Source: Phallusia fumigata (lineage: Eukaryota; Chordata; Ascidiacea; Phlebobranchia; Ascidiidae). From it: 26,629 bases of DNA. The notes under the pieces are model-generated. The model did no database searches. It was not told the origin of the DNA and saw only the letters and a list, made by a program, of their open reading frames with translations. The stretch is from positions 1 to 26,629 of the forward strand of contig QXVZ01023857.1 in NCBI GenBank assembly GCA_008931825.1, written 5' to 3'. Shown here one piece after another: positions 20,970 through 26,629 of the stretch (its first letter is position 1; every line of letters starts with the position of its first letter). A program made the translations under genes and the position numbers.

Positions 20970-23900
20970 CTGCAAGTCATTAGATAATTTTAGGAACACA
21001 AGATACGGACTAAAAGAGTTGCTGAATTAAAAACATACCTGTCATAGAACAAGTAGTGAGTAAATACATTTTTTTACTGCAAATGTTTCGACAATCTCTG
21101 TTGTCATCGGATTATGTACTGATAATGATGACAACAGTGATTGTCGAACGTTTGCAATAAAATGCATTCACTACATACAAGTTCTCTGGCATTACATAAT
21201 TGTAAATGCTATTTTTAGTGAAAGATACATGGCAATAACATTTGACAACATTTTATTTGACATGATTAATAGGTATTAAATAGATGCTCCAATCGGGCAA
21301 CAGTTTAACTGTGAAAAACTAAGTAAATTAAATCCAAAAACAAAACCATGAAGAACCAAGTAGTTCTATTGGAAGGGATACCAAATAAAACAACAAACAG
21401 AGGTTTAAAAAGGGGGTGTTGTGACATGCAGTTGCTGTATAAATACCAAAACTAAACCAATGGTTTTGTTGGTGGTAAACAGAGAAAAGGGGCTACCTTC
21501 CCATAACATTGCAATTAGGTTAACCACATGAGTAGACAAGAAGGTCTGAGAAAATCTGATTTAAAGGACACAGTCACCCTCACATGAAACATTGCTTAGG
21601 CTTGTACTGAATCCACTGTTGAACTCAACATGAACTGTGTGTTAAGTCACCATGGTAACACATTTTCACAAATAAACAATTTTGACTGAACTCATTTTTC
21701 AATTGTTCATAATACTGTTAATTTTACCCTATGTTAGGTATTATCTGAGTTTCCTACTTTTCGCAACATTGAAAAATCTTTACAGGCCAAGTAGCCAAAT
21801 CTGCCTTTCCGCTAATTTTTGAAGTAAATAAACCTTACACCAATTTCGCAGATATATTTTACGCTGCTGACAAACGCAAAGTTGCAAGAAATATTTTTTA
21901 AACTTCTACCCAACCCAACACAGCATGCACACTTCTACAGAAAGGTGTGGCAAGCAATTTGAGCGAATTCATTTTATCAACAAAATCAACAGGACCACAT
22001 GTTAAAAATGAACATAATTTTTAAACATCAATGTAAACAGGTTTATTATTTTCCGTGGATTTCACCAGTGCTTCAAAATGTTTCAGTGGGACAATAAATG
22101 ACCTTAGTCCTACCTTGGTTTATATACAGCAGTTTAATACAGATACTACAGTAAAAGCTGGTAAAGCTAGAAAGAAATATGTGTGTGGAATTTCTTAACA
22201 AAGTTTATTTCTATGTGTACAGTCACCAAGCAATTCTGCCGTTAAGTCAACAATTAGTAACATTCCACAGACATTACAGCACATAGACAAATGCTATTTC
22301 GTCCACACTTCAAACATTTCAGGGGTTTTCTTTCCCTACTTAACCAACCTGTGTTTGTACCATCAGTGCTAAAAATTTTTGACCTGTGTTTTTTACTGTT
22401 GTCTTGTATTTGCTTGTGATATCACAACAGTGTTTATTGAATAAAAGAAAGCTAGGTTTAAAAAAAGATGCAGACCTGAATGGCTTCTACACATTGATTA
22501 GTCCAAAAATAAACTTGTGTTTAAATGACGTTATTAGGCTTAGTGTATACATACTACATTTTGTACATTAAGGTAATGTTGATGCTATCATTAGGGCAGT
22601 TAACAAGACATGAACAGAGTAATCAGTATCTATCTAAAAGATTCTATAAAACCATAAACTAATCTAAGATTGGCATAATGGGACACCAAATTAGATTTTG
22701 TTTTTTTTGCAGTGTACATTTAGACATTTGTACTTGTCANGTAACACATTTTCACAAATAAACAATTTTGATTGAACTCATTTTTCAATTGTTCATAATC
22801 TTGTTAATTTTACCCTATGTTGGGTATTATCTGAGTTTCTTACTTTTTGCAACATTGAAAAATCTTTACAAGCCAAGTAGCCAAAACTGCCTTTCCGCTA
22901 ATTTTTGAAGTAAATAAACCCTACACCAATTTCGCAGATATATTTTACGCTGCTGACAAACGCAAAGTTGCAAGAAATATTTTTTAAACTACTACCCAAC
23001 CCAACACAGCATGCACACTTCTACAGAAGGGTGTGGCAAGCAATTTGAGCGAATTCATTTTATGGACAAAATCAGCAGAACCACATGTTAAAAATGAACA
23101 TAATTTTTAAATATCAATGTAAACAGGTTTATTATTTTCCATGGATTTCACCAATGTTTTAGTGGGGCAATAAATGGCCTTAGTCCTACCTTGGTTNCTG
23201 CAGCATAACTGAAAGAAAAATGCATAAAGTCAGTCAAATCAGCAATGAAGAAGTTGGTTTGTTGGAAATATTAAAGTGGTATAATTTGCTAAACTCAATT
23301 AAAGCCTGTTGTGATCAAAAAATCCAATGGGGACAAGGTTAAAAAATCTTTTGTTTTGTAACAGAATAATTATTTTGGGACACAATTGAAGGTTTTAGGA
23401 ATTATATTAATATTTATTTCCCTTTTTTACTGCATTTGTTTGGTTTCATATGCTTGTGTGGGCTTGGACTTTCTACTTTAACAATGTCAAAGCTAAAAAA
23501 AATTGAGTGCAGAGTCAAAACGGCCTAAAAATTAGTAAAATGATTTTCGGGAAGTTTTAATTTCTGTAAAGGGATCATGGTGTTTTACAACTAACCAGAA
23601 ACGCTAACAGTTGCACCAGGATCAACGAAGCCGCTGTTGGGTCGGACGCAATAACGTTTTGGTGCAGTTGTCTTCACTTTGAAGCAAACCCTTTGGTGTG
23701 AAGGGTTTTTCAGCTTTAATTGAGAGGTTACGACATCAGTAAATGGGCCTGAAGAAAAATTCACACTTTGTCTATTGAGATACAAAACAAATGGTGTTTT
23801 GTCAAAACACTTTTAAAGACTTTGGAAATAAATAAAGAGTTTTTAAAGACTTTGAAAATATTTTGTAACACAGTTCTTTTTCACCAGCTCATATAACAAG

Positions 23901-24961
23901 CATAGGCGCCAAGTTTTGCAAAAATGCAAGGTGGCAGATGTACATCACAATGCCTAGTATTGTGACGTCACACACGTAAACAGCAGCAAGAGTTGCGTTA
24001 TCCCAACACATGTGACAGTTACTAAACACTTCCTTGGCTGGTTATTTACTTCGCTTGTAAAAAAATTCATTACGTATAAGCCATACTAAACTGGTACATT
24101 GCGGCGATCAAACTACACTCATAACCGTTTGAGACACACATGGTAACAAAACAAACTTTAGTACGGTGCACAGGTATCTACGCGTATCAAGACACATGGC
24201 CCTAAACACGTTTGTTAAACGATGGTTCTCTTCTAAGACTATCCAAAATTACAAATCCATCGTGGTTCGTCATTTGCATGAAAACTTGTATTTAAACGAA
24301 TGTAGCCACAAAAGGTCGTTTCGTTCGGAATCTATATCAACATTGCTGTTCTTGCATATTCCTTAGTTGTAGCTTAACACACGTACACAAAAACATTACA
24401 AAAGCATTTCGCTATTTGAAGGCAAGCGTTACATCAAATATTACAGTTGTCATCATCTCTTACTAAAGCATGACCGGATTGAAACGTAACAATGGCTAAC
24501 GATTCAACGGTAAACAATCGCAAGTTTGACGGCATAAACAACGTAAAACAAAGCCTTTCAGATTTTGTGTGTTCAGTTTTTCCACCTTATGAATAAACTT
24601 GTTACACCCCTGCTCTGTGCAAATATTGACGAACTTGCACAAGATTTCTACAAACAGATCGAAAAATGCAAGGTAGCGGCCACCGTGCTTGAAAAACCCA
24701 AGGTGGCCGCGCCACCCCGTACTCGGTGCCTATGATAACAAGGATTGTAAATATGTAGTTGTTAAATTTGATTGGGAAAACAAACACTTTTAAAGGTGCA
24801 CACTTTTGCATACAATATGTTGAAAATTGCAAAGAGCTTCAAAAGAGTGATAAAAACAGATTAATGGTATTATTGCTTCTCTTTAAGCACATGTTACCTT
24901 TAAAACGGAGTTCATTCATAGGATCAATGTCCAACACTTGGGGTTGTTTTTGACGAGACAT
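20847..24961 (-). CDS. VAP: VAMP-associated protein (VAP), MSP domain and tail anchor; middle exons lost
   Basis: Gene-level entry. Exons seen: 24961-24898 (start codon), 23748-23596, 23208-23198 (cut at an assembly join) and 20969-20847 (stop). VAPs sit in the ER membrane through one C-terminal helix; their cytosolic MSP domain binds FFAT-motif proteins at membrane contact sites. The visible N-terminal part includes [27 protein letters not shown] and VSVMLQ, near-identical to animal VAPA/VAPB as I recall them. Pro58 of this protein corresponds to VAPB Pro56, the residue altered in ALS8, and is normal here. The rest of the MSP domain and the coiled coil (roughly 130 residues) are absent, apparently lost at the N joins at 22740 and 23197. 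VAPA versus VAPB cannot be decided; invertebrates often have a single VAP. Confidence 0.9.
21037..21200. repeat. Fold-back repeat family, copy C (long hairpin)
   Basis: The arms tgcaaatgtttcgacaatct and (inverse) gattgtcgaacgtttgca meet around ttgtcatcggattatgtact. This makes a hairpin of about 50-60 bp per arm in VAP 3' intron sequence. A gtatgt-like donor at its left end is part of the repeat, not an exon boundary. Confidence 0.7.
21655..22120. repeat. Duplicated block, left copy (VAP intron)
   Basis: Near-identical to 22741-23196, from gtaacacattttcac to taccttggtt. Confidence 0.9.
22741..23196. repeat. Duplicated block, right copy, bounded by N on both sides
   Basis: Single N at 22740 and 23197. 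Near-copy of 21655-22120 with a few substitutions and a roughly 10-base deletion. It abuts and cuts VAP exon 3. Confidence 0.9.
23198..23208 (-). CDS. VAP: VAP exon 3, first 11 nt only (truncated at assembly join)
   Basis: After acceptor tttctttcag the bases TTATGCTGCAG complete VMLQ (G+TT, ATG, CTG, CAG), exactly the residues that follow in VAPs. The next character is N (23197). Beyond it the sequence is a near-copy of 21655-22120 with no VAP coding, so the exon is cut by the assembly and not by mutation. Confidence 0.85.
23596..23748 (-). CDS. VAP: VAP exon 2: MSP core
   Basis: The 153 nt, phase 1 at both ends, encode [40 protein letters not shown] and [10 protein letters not shown]. It carries the VAP signature with conserved FKVKTTAP and YCVRPN. 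The exon boundaries (before PFTD and after NVS/SVS) coincide with my memory of the human VAP gene. The acceptor is ttttcttcag and the donor gttagt. Confidence 0.95.
23901..24734. mobile_element. Non-autonomous hAT-like element, 834 bp, in VAP intron 1
   Basis: The ends are CATAGGCGCCAAGT and, inverse at the right, CATAGGCACCGAGT. Both are followed within 10-40 bases by related gcaaggtgg / ccaccttgg motifs. Exact 8-bp target duplications ATAACAAG flank it at 23893-23900 and 24735-24742. The 8-bp duplication and CA start fit the hAT superfamily. No transposase frame is evident inside; it contains a TGACGTCA palindrome at 23963. Confidence 0.8.
24898..24961 (-). CDS. VAP: VAP exon 1 with start codon
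   Basis: The ATG lies at 24961-24959 with A at -3 (gcaaaATG), followed by 21 codons reading [20 protein letters not shown] then K, and one base of a split glycine codon. The VL-I/L-P--EL-F- pattern is the first MSP strand of VAPs. The donor is gtaacat. The phase joins exactly to exon 2 (G+GC). Confidence 0.92.
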
Positions 24962-25761
24962 TTTGCTTCAGCCTTTGGTAAATCAAAACCACAAGCACCA
25001 CAGAATCTATTTAAATTCTTTGCCACAGATCTTGACACAAATATAAATAAATCACTGTTCCAAATTAAGCACTTGTCTACACTTCCTGTTTGTCAAAATA
25101 TATCTTCGCAAGCGCTACAACTATCGGCAACACGTCTAGTGTAAACAACTTTGCTGCGTCCTTCCTACGTGACATAAAAACAACTATACACAGGGCATCA
25201 GCAAATCTCACGTAATCCCGTAATGTCATCATAAAACTCAACTAACTAACCTTTTACATTGCCAAAGAAAAGAGAAACTTTAACGTCAACAATAGAATAT
25301 TTTATGTTAGGTTCTTTTCAAAATCTTTTCATGCCGGTAGTAAAGTGAAACACAAACACTAATAACACAAATTTAAAATAGATTACAAACCGACTTGCGA
25401 CTCAACTTTAGTAGACAGAGACAAGTACTGTAAGAATAAATTACTGCTTGTAGGATTGATAAAGATATGTGGTAAAAGGGATTGACAAATGCGTAAAACT
25501 TCCGCTGCTTTGGCCGATTACTTTAATTTTTTTGCTCACGCACAGTGAAATAAAAATAACGTTTTCTAACTTCAACAAAAGCTCTTAAATAAACTTATGT
25601 AGAAATTATTGTCACACAATCTTGGCATTTTAACTCCAAATGTTTCCTTTGGCACATACCGTTGAAAAAATAACCTTTACTCTTTGGCCGAATACATTTT
25701 TACTGCTACAAATTTTGATCTACTCTTTTGCTGCCGCAAGACGTCGGCAAAGAGTCTATTC

Positions 25762-26185
25762 TGAAAAATGTCAATTCCCTAAGGAGAAAGTAGCCTTGAC
25801 CGACTTGAGCTGAAACTGCAAGGAGAGTTTAATGACATCACGTTTTGTGTCAAAGCATTGGTGATAATAAAGGTACCAGGTACCACTTTACACACTACAT
25901 TTTTCCTAATTTGTAACAATGGCGATACTGTATTTAATTTGTAACAATGGCGATATTATGTGTGTTTTAAAACAAATATTCCGACTTTTTTTTGCATAAC
26001 CTGGTTTCATCGTCGTAGTGCAGCCCGAAACCCGAATGTACCCAGACCAATTTGATAAAAACTGCCCACTTGGACAGAGGGATAATATTGCATTTGCATA
26101 TTGTGCAAAGCAGTTTTTAACTGCCAAAATTGTGTTTCAGACAAACGTCTTACAATGTCAGTTGCCAATGGAATACAACTTGAAA
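25762..26185. repeat. Duplicated block, left copy
   Basis: It is followed by N at 26186 and a near-copy at 26187-26595. It contains a small internal doubling of atttgtaacaatggcgata (about 25911-25956) that the right copy lacks. Confidence 0.9.
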
Positions 26186-26186
26186 N

Positions 26187-26595
26187 TGAAAAATGTCAAT
26201 TCCCTAAGGAGAAAGTAACCTTGACCGACTGAGCTGAAACTGCAAGGAGAGTTTAATGAAATCACGTTTTGTGTCAAAGCATTGGTGATAATAAAGGTAC
26301 CAGGTACCACTTTACACACTACATTTTTCCTAATTTGTAGCAATGGCGATACTGTGTTTGCGAAATATTATGTGTGTTTTAAAACAAATATTCCGACTTT
26401 TTTGCATAACCTGGTTTCATCGTCGTAGTGCAGCCCAAAACCCGAATGTACCCAGACCAATTTGATAAAAACTGCCCACTTGGACAGAGGGATAATATTG
26501 CATTTGCATATTGTGCAAAACAGTTTTTAACTGCCAAAATTGTGTTTCAGACAAACCTCTTACAATGTCAGTTGCCAATGGAATACAACTTGAAA
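26187..26595. repeat. Duplicated block, right copy
   Basis: Near-copy of 25762-26185, from tgaaaaatgtcaattcc to caacttgaaa. Confidence 0.9.
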
Positions 26596-26629
26596 TGTTA
26601 AGTTAAAATATGACACATCCCTTACCCGG

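Larger units (their letters stand above)
20970..23197. other. VAP intron sequence, partly false duplicate; middle VAP exons absent
   Basis: It holds fold-back copy C and the duplicated blocks 21655-22120 and 22741-23196. I searched the minus strand for the KFMVQ, LRCVFE and coiled-coil parts of VAP and saw none. They probably lie in the unsequenced join at 22740 or 23197. Confidence 0.65.
24962..26629. other. Region upstream of VAP: promoter/5' UTR side and duplicated blocks
   Basis: VAP transcription should start just above 24961, but no clear core promoter was picked. The rest is AT-rich, with a haplotype-like duplication. A short plus-strand open frame occurs in both copies and is of doubtful status. 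Confidence 0.5.

Noticed and set aside
21485-21575. Possible VAP coiled-coil exon between a cag acceptor and a gtagcc donor
   Set aside because: The encoded stretch is hydrophobic and unlike the charged VAP coiled coil.
22118-22167. Possible VAP exon ending at AACCAAG/gtagga
   Set aside because: No frame gives VAP-like residues, and the boundary coincides with the end of the duplicated block.
24166-24366. Plus-strand frame of 66 codons inside the hAT-like element
   Set aside because: Too short and unlike any transposase. The element appears non-coding.

Overview
The window is animal (metazoan) nuclear DNA: AT-rich, with split genes, GT-AG introns of about 0.3 to 4 kb, and many short interspersed repeats. 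There is no bacterial-type operon, rRNA or CRISPR. Marine-invertebrate style tRNA-derived SINEs and the protein matches fit an invertebrate, perhaps an invertebrate deuterostome such as a tunicate; that placement is only an inference. Isolated single N characters, each next to a near-duplicate block, indicate a short-read scaffold of a heterozygous diploid.

Two genes can be supported, both on the minus strand. (1) 13400 down to 1004: eleven exons of an unconventional myosin motor domain, closest in my reading to myosin X (MYO10). P-loop, switch I and switch II are intact, and all splice phases agree from the P-loop exon to the last visible exon. One exon of the gene is only 14 nt. The part between the N-terminal exon (13242-13400) and the P-loop exon (9272-9358), about 60 residues in relatives, was not found and may lie in the 282-base gap at 12150-12431. 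The start codon was not identified, and the rest of the motor and the tail lie beyond base 1. (2) 24961 down to 20847: a VAMP-associated protein (VAP; ER tail-anchored MSP-domain protein). Exon 1, the main MSP exon, the first 11 nt of the next exon and the tail-anchor exon are present. The middle (rest of the MSP domain and coiled coil) is lost at an assembly join.

The rest is introns and intergenic DNA holding repeats: three tRNA-derived SINE copies, a complete 834-bp hAT-like element with exact 8-bp target duplications, a second decayed hAT-like piece, several fold-back elements, and a decayed hammerhead-ribozyme-like motif at 2909-2960. Four duplicated blocks (15505-15790/16427-16712, 17267-17728/17730-18190, 21655-22120/22741-23196, 25762-26185/26187-26595) look like assembly duplicates rather than biology.

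The two genes have no known joint pathway: the myosin would act at actin-rich filopodia and the VAP at ER contact sites. I found no convincing new multi-gene system. The most interesting items are the ribozyme-like motif, the micro-exon, the repeat structures and the high density of the palindrome TGACGTCA.
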